DNA of 64,000 nucleotides from CAYJLF01 sp964371055. GTDB lineage: Bacteria; Eisenbacteria; RBG-16-71-46; CAIMUX01. Shown here piece by piece: positions 8,660-16,777 of this stretch. Each line of letters opens with the position of its first letter. The stretch's first letter is position 1. The translations under genes and the position numbers were made by a program. Where the stretch lies: positions 103,834-167,833 of the forward strand of contig CAYJLF010000011.1 in assembly GCA_964371055.1 (NCBI GenBank), read 5' to 3'. A model generated the notes under the pieces. It saw only the letters and a list, made by a program, of their open reading frames with translations, had not been told where the DNA came from and did not search any database.

Positions 8660-9058
8660 ATGATTCCGGTCCGCGTCCTTCTGGTGGAGGACTCTCCTCC
8701 CGTTCTGCGAGCGGTGACAGAGATCCTCGACGAGTGTGGTGGGTTCGAGATCTACTCCGCCGTCTCGCCCGCGGCGGGAATGCTGAGCCTCGCCCGGATG
8801 CAACCCGATCTCCTGATCCTCCATCCGTTCGCCGGGCGCGGCACGGCGGAGGAGTGGCGGCGCACCGTAAACCGCTACCGCGTGGGGCGTGCGCTCAGCA
8901 CACTCGTGCTGGCGGATCGGATCTCGGACCACGATCGGGAGTTGCTGGAGGAGATCGCCGACCTCGGCATCCGTCCCCGGCGGGCGGGGCCAGGGCTCCT
9001 GGAGGCGATTCTCGCCGGATGGGCCGGAGAGGACGTGACCTACAGCCGCGCCGGCTGA
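8660..9058 (+). CDS. receiver-like protein lacking the phospho-acceptor Asp
   Basis: The 132-residue protein begins like a response-regulator receiver: RVLLVEDSPPVLRAVTEIL supplies the acidic residues at the end of beta 1, and PDLLIL is beta 3. Where beta 3 normally ends in the phosphorylated Asp it reads ILHP, and the Lys at the end of beta 5 is replaced (IRPRRAGP). There is no output domain. The start ATG at 8660 has an AGGAGGG ribosome binding site. The HD-GYP gene begins 17 bases downstream, so the pair is probably one operon, with this protein acting as a phosphorylation-independent partner. Function is not assignable beyond this. Confidence 0.75.
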   Translation: MIPVRVLLVEDSPPVLRAVTEILDECGGFEIYSAVSPAAGMLSLARMQPDLLILHPFAGRGTAEEWRRTVNRYRVGRALSTLVLADRISDHDRELLEEIADLGIRPRRAGPGLLEAILAGWAGEDVTYSRAG

Positions 9059-9075
9059 GGTCGCTGGATTCCCCG

Positions 9076-10701
9076 ATGTCGAGTGGGTCACCGCTCTCGG
9101 CGCAGGCTTCGTTTCTCCGGCGCACCAGCCGCGTCCTGGCCAGCGCCGGGCGCCTGCTGCAGGTCCGTCTGGAGTTGCGCGCCCGGGGCGACACGCTGGC
9201 GAGCACGCACCGCACGCCACGCGTCTGCCGGGAGTGCCGAGAGGGCAATCCCGAGACCGAGCGGGCCTGCCGGCGCCAGCGCGCGGCTCTCGCGGCGGGC
9301 GTCTCCCTGCGTCGGCGCGACCTCTCCTGGAATTGCCCTCGAGGGGTCGCGATCCTCGCCTGGCCCCTCGCCGGGCCCCTGGCGGCCGACACCTCCCTCT
9401 TGTGTCTCGACCCGGGGGGCCGCGAACGGCCCCGGGGTCCGGTCGCCGGGTCGATCTCACAGTCCGGACGGCCCCGAGCGGCGCGAGATCCCGCCACAAC
9501 CCGACGCGATCGCTTCCTGCGCGACCTGGCCCAGATGCTCTCGGAGGAGTCGTATCTCGTCGGCGAGGTGACCCTGCTGGGAACGGAACTCGCGCTCAAG
9601 CACGACGAATTGCGCATGTTCTACTCCGTCGCCGGTCGCTTCAGCGGCGGAACAGAACTCGGAGCCACCCTGCGCGAAGTGGCGGAGCGGGCGCGATCGA
9701 CGCAGGATGCTGACGCCGCCTTCGTCAGCCTGCCGTCACGGCGCGTGCGCGAAGTGGTCGCAAGACCGGGCCTCGACGGTCTCGATCCAACGCGCCGGCG
9801 CCTCTGGAACGAGATCGAAACCACGGTCCAGCGGCGACTCGAGGAACAGGGCCCCGGGGCCTACCTCGGTTCCCCCTGGTCGGTCGGCGGTCCCAGCTCG
9901 CCCGCCGGTCGTCCCCTCCAGGTCCTGGCCGTCCCGCTCGCGACCGAGGGGAGGCCCGGTATCTTCTGCCTGATCCACCTGGATCCGGAGAAGTCTTTCC
10001 GGGCGAGCGATGTCAAGTTGATGGAGTCGCTCGCCGAGCAGGTGCGGCTGGCTTCGACCAACGCCGTGCTGTTCGAGGATCTTCAGCTCTTCCTGATGGC
10101 GACGGTGAAGAGCCTGGTGGGTGCGATCGAGGAGAAGGACCCTTACACCAGCGGCCACTCCGAGCGGGTCAACCTGGTCTCGATGCTGATCGGCCGGGCC
10201 ATGAATCTCCGGCCGGAACAGATGGAAACGCTGCGCTGGGCCTCGATCCTGCACGACGTCGGGAAGATCGGGATGCCCGAATCGATCCTGCGGAAACCGG
10301 GCCGACTGAGCGGAAGCGAGTTCACGATCATCCGGGAGCATCCCGACCGCGGCTACCGCCTGCTCCGGCCGATCCGGCAACTCGAGGATGCCGCCCGCTG
10401 TGTCCGCGCGCACCATGAGAGGGTGGACGGGACCGGCTACCCGGAGGGACTGCGCGGCGCCGAGATCCCGCTCCTGTCCCGCATCATCTCCGTCGCGGAC
10501 ACCTTCGATGCTTTGACCAGCAATCGATCCTACCGGACCGCGCGCGCCTTCGACGAGGCCCTGGCCGAGATCCGCCGGGTCCAGGGGTCCCAGTTGGACA
10601 CGGAGATCGTCGAACGGTTCTTCGAGCTGGTCCCGTTCCTGCGCGAGCACCAGGTGATGATCGAGGCGACACTCGCCACCGAGCGCCCCCGGGCGGCCTG
10701 A
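9076..10701 (+). CDS. sensor-GAF-HD-GYP cyclic-di-GMP phosphodiesterase
   Basis: The 541-residue protein has a Cys-rich N-terminal domain (~20-140) with CRECREGNPETERAC and later WNCPRG, resembling PocR-type sensory domains (my inference). A GAF domain follows (~180-345) and a C-terminal HD-GYP domain (~350-541). The last has HDVGKIGMPE, REHP and HHERVDGTGYP, the full metal and GYP signature, so cyclic-di-GMP hydrolysis is expected. Start ATG 9076 gives a 17-base gap from the receiver-like gene; the frame is open earlier, but those codons overlap that gene. It converges with spoVG, 15 bases away. Confidence 0.88.
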   Translation: MSSGSPLSAQASFLRRTSRVLASAGRLLQVRLELRARGDTLASTHRTPRVCRECREGNPETERACRRQRAALAAGVSLRRRDLSWNCPRGVAILAWPLAGPLAADTSLLCLDPGGRERPRGPVAGSISQSGRPRAARDPATTRRDRFLRDLAQMLSEESYLVGEVTLLGTELALKHDELRMFYSVAGRFSGGTELGATLREVAERARSTQDADAAFVSLPSRRVREVVARPGLDGLDPTRRRLWNEIETTVQRRLEEQGPGAYLGSPWSVGGPSSPAGRPLQVLAVPLATEGRPGIFCLIHLDPEKSFRASDVKLMESLAEQVRLASTNAVLFEDLQLFLMATVKSLVGAIEEKDPYTSGHSERVNLVSMLIGRAMNLRPEQMETLRWASILHDVGKIGMPESILRKPGRLSGSEFTIIREHPDRGYRLLRPIRQLEDAARCVRAHHERVDGTGYPEGLRGAEIPLLSRIISVADTFDALTSNRSYRTARAFDEALAEIRRVQGSQLDTEIVERFFELVPFLREHQVMIEATLATERPRAA

Positions 10702-10716
10702 TCGAACCAGGGCGAC

Positions 10717-11025
10717 TCAGCCCGGCAGTTCGGCGGCCGGCACCGGCGCACGGGCCTGTGCATAGGCCTTGAGCACGGCCTCTTCGATCTGGAGTCTCGT
10801 CTCCTCGCGCACGGGATGGGCGATCGTCGTCCAGGTGCCGTCGTGGTTCGGGAGACGGGGCATGAGAACCACCCGGCTGCCGTCCCTCCGCTGCAGCACG
10901 CGCAGGTCGTGGACCACCAGCACATCCCAGAGGGTGAGCGAAGCAAACGCCAGAATCGGCGGCTCCTTCGTCAACTGAATCCGCACTTCGGTCACCAGCG
11001 GAGACCTGGCCGCGTCTTCCATCAA
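10717..11025 (-). CDS. spoVG: SpoVG family protein
   Basis: This 102-residue protein matches SpoVG across its length: VTEVRIQL, AFASLTLWDVLVVHDLRVLQ, VVLMPRLPNHDGTWTTIAHPV and a C-terminal helix RLQIEEAVLKAYAQA. SpoVG proteins are small site-specific DNA/RNA-binding proteins first known from Bacillus sporulation but also present in Borrelia and other non-sporulating bacteria. No sporulation genes are visible here. It is divergent from the AEC transporter and convergent with the HD-GYP gene. An ATG one codon later is an alternative start. Confidence 0.88.
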   Translation of the reverse strand: MMEDAARSPLVTEVRIQLTKEPPILAFASLTLWDVLVVHDLRVLQRRDGSRVVLMPRLPNHDGTWTTIAHPVREETRLQIEEAVLKAYAQARAPVPAAELPG

Positions 11026-11170
11026 CCCACTCCCAGCCCTCGTTGCACTTTTCAGACTCCCGGGACTCTACCACAGCGGCCCCGCGCGGGGACAATGGTG
11101 TTCGGGCGCCTCTCGGCCGGTCCGCCTCGGCCGGTGGGGGCAGGACCTCGCCCGCGACAGCGCGTCGCGC

Positions 11171-11176
11171 TATGAT
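11171..11176 (+). promoter_or_regulatory. candidate -10 element, possibly leaderless
   Basis: TATGAT lies eight bases before the ATG of the AEC transporter, so transcription would begin at or next to the start codon. No ribosome binding site is present between them and I see no clear -35 box. A leaderless message is the simplest reading; a chance match is possible. Confidence 0.35.
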
Positions 11177-11184
11177 CCGCTTCC

Positions 11185-12069
11185 ATGGGAACCGATCTTC
11201 ACACCATCCTCGTCTCGAGCGCTGCCGTCTTCGGCCTGCTCGGCCTGAGCTGGGCCTGGGCCCGGCGGCGGCGTCCCGATCTGCGGGGCACGTTGCGCGT
11301 CGGGATGGACCTCTTCGTACCGTGCCTCGCCTTCACCTCGATTCTCGACTCACGCATCGATGCCGGCGCGGTTGCCATCGCGGCCGGCGCGACGGCGATC
11401 CAGATCGGACTCGGCCTCGCGGCGGGATGGGCCCTGATCCTCTTCTTCGGCTGGCGGCACAAGCGCGAGCTTATGATGCCGATCGCCTTCGTGAACGCCG
11501 CCAATCTTCCCTTCCCTCTCCTCCTCGCGAACTTCGGCACCGACGGTCTGGCGATCGGGGTCGTCTGCTACACCGTCATGAACCTGACCGTCTATCCGGC
11601 GGGGGTACTCCTCCTGCGAGAGAGGACGGAACTGAAGAGGGCGTTCGCCGAGCCCGCGCTCTGGGCCACCGTTGCCGCCGGCCTGCTGCGGCTGCTGCAC
11701 GTGCGTCCCCCCGAAGTGCTGATGGTTGGGGCACGCCTGGCCGCGGCCGGCGCGGTTCCGATCATGCTGGTGCTCTTCGGCGACGCGCTCGCACGCACGA
11801 GGCTCGGATCGATCCGCTTCGCCGCCCCGGCCGTGCTGGTCCGATTCCTGTCGGGCGCCCTGGCGCTCTGGATCACGCTGCGGTTCCTGCAGCCGGATGG
11901 GCTCCTGCGGCAGGTGCTGATCCTCTACGCGCTCCTCCCGCCGGCCATGGTCAACGTGATCCTGGTCCAGAACGCGGGTCGCGACGAAGAGGCGACCGCG
12001 GCCACCGTGCTGCTCGGCACGCTGGTCGCGGTCATCCTGCTCCCGATCCTGCTGGCGCTGGGGCGATGA
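11185..12069 (+). CDS. AEC (auxin efflux carrier) family transporter
   Basis: This 294-residue integral membrane protein has about ten hydrophobic segments arranged as two five-helix halves joined by a charged loop around residues 145-160. MDLFVPCLAFTSIL and the later AAAGAVPIMLVLFGDAL with ARTRLGSIRFAAP are typical of the AEC family, whose bacterial members export organic or amino acids. The substrate cannot be told from the sequence. It stands alone, convergent with the M28 peptidase gene. Confidence 0.88.
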   Translation: MGTDLHTILVSSAAVFGLLGLSWAWARRRRPDLRGTLRVGMDLFVPCLAFTSILDSRIDAGAVAIAAGATAIQIGLGLAAGWALILFFGWRHKRELMMPIAFVNAANLPFPLLLANFGTDGLAIGVVCYTVMNLTVYPAGVLLLRERTELKRAFAEPALWATVAAGLLRLLHVRPPEVLMVGARLAAAGAVPIMLVLFGDALARTRLGSIRFAAPAVLVRFLSGALALWITLRFLQPDGLLRQVLILYALLPPAMVNVILVQNAGRDEEATAATVLLGTLVAVILLPILLALGR

Positions 12070-12087
12070 AGCCCGGCCCGCCGAACC

Positions 12088-14598
12088 TCAACGAAGAACG
12101 GTGATCCTCGTCTCCGCTCTCTGGTCCCCCGCCGCCAGACGGACCAGGTAGACGCCCCCGGGCAGCAGCCGGCCCGCCCGATCACGGGAGTCCCAGGCGA
12201 GGGCGTGACGTCCCGCCGGACGGGCCTCCGCCGCCAGGGTGCGCACCATCCGGCCACTCACGTCGTGGATCGTAAGGGAGACCGGAACGGACGCGGGAAG
12301 GTCGAACTCCAGGAGCGTCCGGCCTGCCGCCGGATTCGGGCGGGCGGAGAGACGCAGGGCGACCGTCGCGGGCCGGGGAGGATCAGCGGCTGCCGGATCG
12401 ACGAAGACGCCCGAGACGACGAGATCATCGAGCGCCGCCTCGACCAGCGAGGGGGAGCCGGAATCCTCCGCCACGAACTTAAGCCGCATCTGGTTCGTCA
12501 GTTCGATCTGCGTCCCCAGGTCGGCGAAGAGAGCCTGCGCCCAGGGATAGGCGCTCTGCGCCACCTGCTCGAGGAGCTGCCAGGTGCTTCCGCCGTTGTT
12601 GCTGACGTAGACCTTGAAGGCGTCGTCCAGCGAGGTCGCAACGACGTACCACCGCCAATAGCTCAACTTCGCCCAGACGGCCCCCGTCAGGTCGAAGACC
12701 GGGGAGACGAGAGACGTGCGGCCGCCGTCGACATCCTGGTCGCCGCTCCCCCCTCCGGGCGCTCCGTTGCCGGTTACGAAGCAGATGTGCCCGGGGTCGG
12801 GGGTGTGATCGTTCTCGGGCTGGTAGTCGGTGCCGACCGGATCCGCGCGGACCCAGAGTCCCGTCGTGGCGTTATCGCCGGCCGCGCTGTAGGTCCAGCC
12901 TCGTTCGATCTCGGCATCGTCCGCGAAGACGATCTCGATCCCGGTCATGAAGCCATGCAGCGAGGCGGGCGCGCCGGCGGGGTCGGTCGTGACGTGACCG
13001 GCCTGGTCCCGCGCGCGCAGGTAGTACTCGACGAAGCTACCGGCCGGCTGCCCCGGGATCACGGCCCCATACTCGTCCGGCTGCCCCGTGGGAACGAGGA
13101 CGGCCGAGGTGAACGGCCCGCCCCCGACCCGCCAGTGCACCCGAACCGAGTCGGCCACGAGCGGCGCGGCCCCGACGATGCGGGCCGTCACCGGGTAAGG
13201 CTGCCCCGTGACCTCGGTGTCGTCGAGCGGCTCGTGCGTGATGGCGATGGTGAACGGCTCAGCCAGGGTGGCCATGACGGCAATCGCCGCCTGGACGTTC
13301 TCCTTCATGAAGGCGAAGTTGTTGAGCGACGTCCCGATCACATCGTTGACCGTGTGGATGTACGGGGAGTAGTTGTCCGAGTCCTCGAAGAAGAAGACGG
13401 CCGGATAGCCCGCGCTCCAGAAGGAGGCGTGGTCGCTCGATCCGCTCGTGAGGAACCCGTCCACCAGGGGGAGGCTCGGCACATAGAGCGGTACGGTCTC
13501 GAAGACCAGATCTCGCAGCCACTGGGATGAACCGTTGGAGAGCACGTCCAGGTCCTTCGGACCGGACAGGTACCCCTCCATGTCGAGGTTGACATAGCCG
13601 CGGATGTCGAGTCCCTGCTGCACCGCCCACTGGCACCAGGCCTCGGAGCCGACCAGGCCTTCCTCTTCGCCGGACCACGCGATGAAGTAGAGCGTCGACT
13701 GGAATTCATGCGGCTGCAGGATGCGGGCGGCCTCCAGCACGCCCACCGTGCCGCTGGCGTTGTCGTCAGCCCCGGGCGCGTTGCCGCTGATGTTGCTGAC
13801 CGAGTCGTAGTGACCGCCGATCACGTAGATCCGCTCCGGCGTGGCCACGCCGGGTTTGACCGCGATGACGTTGTCCGTCCAGCTGTTGTAGCTGAAGGTG
13901 GAGACATCGCTGTAGCCGAGTCCCTGGAGCTGCTGGACCAGCCAGTTCTGCGCCTGTACGCCACCCGAGGTGGTCGAGCGCCGGGTTCCGAAGTTCACCA
14001 GGGTCTGAACCTTCGCCTGCATGCCGGGGATGTCGACCAGGTCGACCATTCCCTGGATCGCCGGATCGTGCACCACCGTGCGAGGGAGAGCCCGTTCCCG
14101 CCCCGCCTGCGCCAGCGCAGGCCCATAACGCAGCGTCCGCCCGACAACGCGCACCACCCGGTAGTGCATCGGCAATCGCTCCGCCCCGTCGGCGTCGGTC
14201 CCCAGGACGGCGTTCGTCCCGTCCTGGAAGAGGATGCGACCGAACTCCTCGAGTGGCGGGGCGGACGGGGCGAGCGGGCGGAGATAGACGACAAAAGTCG
14301 GCTCATCGTCGCGCCAGGGACCGAGACGGACCGGAGCTAGCGCGCGCAGCGCGGGGAGCGTCTCCTCCGCGGGGTTGGCCAGCACCAGGGTGAATCCGGC
14401 TGCCGCGTGCACCGGCCGGCCCCCCTCATCCGCCAGATGCGCGAGCGCGATCGGATCGGTGGTATCGATCCGGAAGAGCGAGCTCTCCCGATCCCCGCGC
14501 GCCGGGCTGTAGAGCGCTCCGATCAGGATGAGGGCGACCAGGACAAGACCGAGGGCGAGAACCCCCGGGACCCCGATCCGCCGGGCGGCGATGTGCAT
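12088..14598 (-). CDS. secreted M28 aminopeptidase with beta-sandwich module and FlgD-like tail
   Basis: The 836-residue exported zinc peptidase has a signal anchor/peptide at residues ~10-32 and an M28 catalytic domain at ~220-430. The zinc ligands sit in GGHYDSVSN, PGADDNASG, AWSGEEEGLVGS (catalytic EE), NLDMEGY and GSSDHASFW. An Ig-like stretch follows (~440-530), then a ~170-residue beta-sandwich module (~540-725) starting DDAEIERGW and ending VEAALDDLVV. The C-terminal FlgD-like/sorting-type domain starts SARPNPAAGRT and ends in a short basic ITVLR. The start ATG has GGAGG five bases upstream. It probably degrades peptides outside the cell or at its surface. Confidence 0.92.
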   Translation of the reverse strand: MHIAARRIGVPGVLALGLVLVALILIGALYSPARGDRESSLFRIDTTDPIALAHLADEGGRPVHAAAGFTLVLANPAEETLPALRALAPVRLGPWRDDEPTFVVYLRPLAPSAPPLEEFGRILFQDGTNAVLGTDADGAERLPMHYRVVRVVGRTLRYGPALAQAGRERALPRTVVHDPAIQGMVDLVDIPGMQAKVQTLVNFGTRRSTTSGGVQAQNWLVQQLQGLGYSDVSTFSYNSWTDNVIAVKPGVATPERIYVIGGHYDSVSNISGNAPGADDNASGTVGVLEAARILQPHEFQSTLYFIAWSGEEEGLVGSEAWCQWAVQQGLDIRGYVNLDMEGYLSGPKDLDVLSNGSSQWLRDLVFETVPLYVPSLPLVDGFLTSGSSDHASFWSAGYPAVFFFEDSDNYSPYIHTVNDVIGTSLNNFAFMKENVQAAIAVMATLAEPFTIAITHEPLDDTEVTGQPYPVTARIVGAAPLVADSVRVHWRVGGGPFTSAVLVPTGQPDEYGAVIPGQPAGSFVEYYLRARDQAGHVTTDPAGAPASLHGFMTGIEIVFADDAEIERGWTYSAAGDNATTGLWVRADPVGTDYQPENDHTPDPGHICFVTGNGAPGGGSGDQDVDGGRTSLVSPVFDLTGAVWAKLSYWRWYVVATSLDDAFKVYVSNNGGSTWQLLEQVAQSAYPWAQALFADLGTQIELTNQMRLKFVAEDSGSPSLVEAALDDLVVSGVFVDPAAADPPRPATVALRLSARPNPAAGRTLLEFDLPASVPVSLTIHDVSGRMVRTLAAEARPAGRHALAWDSRDRAGRLLPGGVYLVRLAAGDQRAETRITVLR

Positions 14599-14803
14599 GC
14601 GATCCTCCGTGCCGGCGGCGGCCTCGCGTCACGGCGGGCGGCCGCCGGGCCGCGCCGCCGCGACGGGGAGCGCCCGGGCCGATACCGGTATCCCCGCAAC
14701 TCAAGGTTAGCATGCCTCGCGGGTCGCACCCTCACCGGATGCGCGTTTGCGGTCGTCCCTCCGGCCGCGCCTGGAGGCCCGCCGCGAACGTGATCCGGCC
14801 CGG

Positions 14804-15532
14804 TCAGAGGGCGCCGGCGACCGGCAGGATCCGGATCTCCTCGAGCATCGCGCCGGGGCCCGTCCGGAGGGCAGAGGCAACCACGCGCGCGACCTCCTCC
14901 GGGGGCATCATCTTGGTGCGGTCCCACGAACTCCCCAGGGCATCCCAGAGCGGCGTGTCGGTTGCGCCGGGGAGGACGGCGGTCACATGGATCCCGTAGG
15001 CGCGAACCTCGGCGCGCACCGACTCGATGAATCCGAGCGCGCCGAACTTGGAGGCGGTGTAGGCGGACGATCCGGCGAAGGCGTGCCTCGAGGCGATCGA
15101 CAGGATCGCCACGAGCTGTCCGCGGCCGCGCGCCTGAAAACCGGGGAGGACGGCGCGCACGGCGTGGAACAGCCCGGTCAGGTTCGCCCGCAGCATGAGA
15201 TCCCAGGACTCGTCGCTCGTTTCCACGACCGGATCGAAGCGGGCTGCTCCCGCCGAGTAGATGAGAGTGTCGAGCGGGCCGAGTGCGGCCTCGGCCGAGG
15301 GGACCAGTTCACCGGCGGCGCGCGCATCCGACAGGTCGCACGCCAGCGCAAGGTGCCGGTCCCATCCACCCGCCAGCGAATCCCGCAGATGCTCGAGGCG
15401 CTCGCGCCCGCGCGCCACGAGCGCCAGTCGGTGTCCCTCGCGCGCCAGTTCGATGGCAAGCGCGCGCCCGATCCCGGACGAAGCGCCGACGAGGAGGACG
15501 GTGCGCTCGGGCGGACGGAGCGGTGTTTCCAA
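14804..15532 (-). CDS. short-chain dehydrogenase/reductase, possible sepiapterin reductase
   Basis: This 242-residue classical SDR has the NAD(P) motif LVGASSGIGRALA (~14-26), IYSAGAA (~89), catalytic Ser in ILSIASRHA and YTASK (Tyr/Lys) around 155-160. VARGRERL after beta 2 favours NADP. The start is TTG at 15532, seven bases after GAGGAGGG; an ATG in the spacer is out of frame. It lies 95 bases downstream of folE and behind a PTPS-type gene on the same strand, the enzymes preceding sepiapterin reductase in tetrahydrobiopterin synthesis. That role is inference from context; the sequence alone supports only an SDR. Confidence 0.85.
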   Translation of the reverse strand: METPLRPPERTVLLVGASSGIGRALAIELAREGHRLALVARGRERLEHLRDSLAGGWDRHLALACDLSDARAAGELVPSAEAALGPLDTLIYSAGAARFDPVVETSDESWDLMLRANLTGLFHAVRAVLPGFQARGRGQLVAILSIASRHAFAGSSAYTASKFGALGFIESVRAEVRAYGIHVTAVLPGATDTPLWDALGSSWDRTKMMPPEEVARVVASALRTGPGAMLEEIRILPVAGAL

Positions 15533-15627
15533 GGGTCATCCCTCCTCGGCCGGGGTCTTTTCGATCGGCCGGATCAGCGCGCCGTTCGGTCGCCTCGGGC
15601 CGCGGCTCCTGGACCTCTCCGCCCTCG

Positions 15628-16197
15628 TCACCGCGAACGGTGCTGCAGCAGGGTCATGAACTCCATCCGGGTCTCGCGGTGGTTGCGGAACGCCCCGAGC
15701 ATCGCGCTCGTGGTCGTGAAGCAGTTCTGCTTCTCCACGCCTCGCATCGCCATGCAGAGGTGGAAACCCTCGACCACGACGGCCACGCCCAGCGGCGTGA
15801 TCGCCTGCTCGATCGATTGGGCGATCTGCTGCGTCATGCGCTCCTGCACCTGCAGGCGCCGGGCGAAGGCATCGACGATCCGCGGGAGTTTGGACAGCCC
15901 CACCACCCGCCCCTTGGGCAGGTAGGCGACATGGGCCTTGCCGTAGAACGGAAGGAGGTGATGCTCGCACATCGAGTAGAAATCGATGTCCTTGACGATC
16001 ACCATCTCGTCGTACTGCTCTTCGAAGACCGCGCCATTCAGAATCTCATCGATATCCTGCCGGTAGCCCCGGGTCAGGAATCGCTGCGCCGCCGCCACGC
16101 GACGGGGCGTTCGCAGCAGGCCCTCGCGTTGTGGATCCTCACCCAGCTCGGCCAGCCACTTCCTCGCCAGTTCCTCCAGCGGATCTTTCTCCGGCAT
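15628..16197 (-). CDS. folE: GTP cyclohydrolase I
   Basis: FolE converts GTP to 7,8-dihydroneopterin triphosphate, the entry to folate, queuosine and biopterin pathways. The 189-residue protein contains the zinc and catalytic motifs: YSMCEHHLLPFYG (Cys, His-His), VVGLSKLPRIVDAFARRLQVQERMT, and VEGFHLCMAMRGV with the second zinc Cys. It starts at ATG 16197 behind a strong GGAGGGAGG. It follows the PTPS gene by 16 bases. The C terminus is complete (TRMEFMTLL). Confidence 0.96.
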   Translation of the reverse strand: MPEKDPLEELARKWLAELGEDPQREGLLRTPRRVAAAQRFLTRGYRQDIDEILNGAVFEEQYDEMVIVKDIDFYSMCEHHLLPFYGKAHVAYLPKGRVVGLSKLPRIVDAFARRLQVQERMTQQIAQSIEQAITPLGVAVVVEGFHLCMAMRGVEKQNCFTTTSAMLGAFRNHRETRMEFMTLLQHRSR

Positions 16198-16213
16198 CCC
16201 GGATCCTCCCTCC

Positions 16214-16690
16214 TCAGTCCTGCCCCACCGGACCACGGTACCGGGCGAAATTGGTCCGCGACTCATAGAGGACCAGTTCGGAGAGCGCAGCGCCCGGGAC
16301 CTTCCCATCCAACTCGTCCCAGAATCGGATCACGAGCTCTTCCACCGTCGGCACGCAACCGCGGAGGAAGGGAACGTCGAGGTTGAGGTTCTTGTGATCG
16401 ACGCGGGAGAGGAGCGTCTCCTCGAGGATCTCCTTGAGCCGTTTCAGGTCGATGATCATCCCGGTCTGGGGATCCGGTTCGCCCTTCAGGGTCACGTCGA
16501 GTGTGTAGTTGTGCCCGTGCCCGTTCGGGTTGTTGCAGATGCCGTACACCTCCCAGTTCTTTTCGTCGGCGAACTCAGGGTTATAGAGCCGGTGACAGGC
16601 GCTGAACTCCACTCTCTTGGTGATCTCGACGAGACGCCGGTTGACGCCGGCTGCGCGTGTCGGACTCGGGGACGGCGCGGTCTGACCCAT
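16214..16690 (-). CDS. 6-pyruvoyl-tetrahydropterin synthase / QueD family protein
   Basis: The 158-residue protein has the family zinc site EFSACHRL and NGHGHNY. The catalytic Cys sits in GICNNPNGHGHNY, the DH pair in SRVDHKNLNLDVPFL and the substrate-binding Glu in VLYESRTN. The CNNPNGHGHNY spacing is that of PTPS enzymes that make 6-pyruvoyl-tetrahydropterin, rather than the shorter loop of typical QueD, so both biopterin and queuosine roles are open. Placement directly before folE and an SDR favours a biopterin-type pathway. Start ATG 16690 has GGAGG upstream. Confidence 0.88.
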   Translation of the reverse strand: MGQTAPSPSPTRAAGVNRRLVEITKRVEFSACHRLYNPEFADEKNWEVYGICNNPNGHGHNYTLDVTLKGEPDPQTGMIIDLKRLKEILEETLLSRVDHKNLNLDVPFLRGCVPTVEELVIRFWDELDGKVPGAALSELVLYESRTNFARYRGPVGQD

Positions 16691-16777
16691 GGATGCCTCC
16701 TTCCCAGGGACTTCGCTCCACCCGGGGTTCGATGCCCGGGCGGTCCGGTCCGATTGGGCGCGCGAGCCGGGCTCGAT

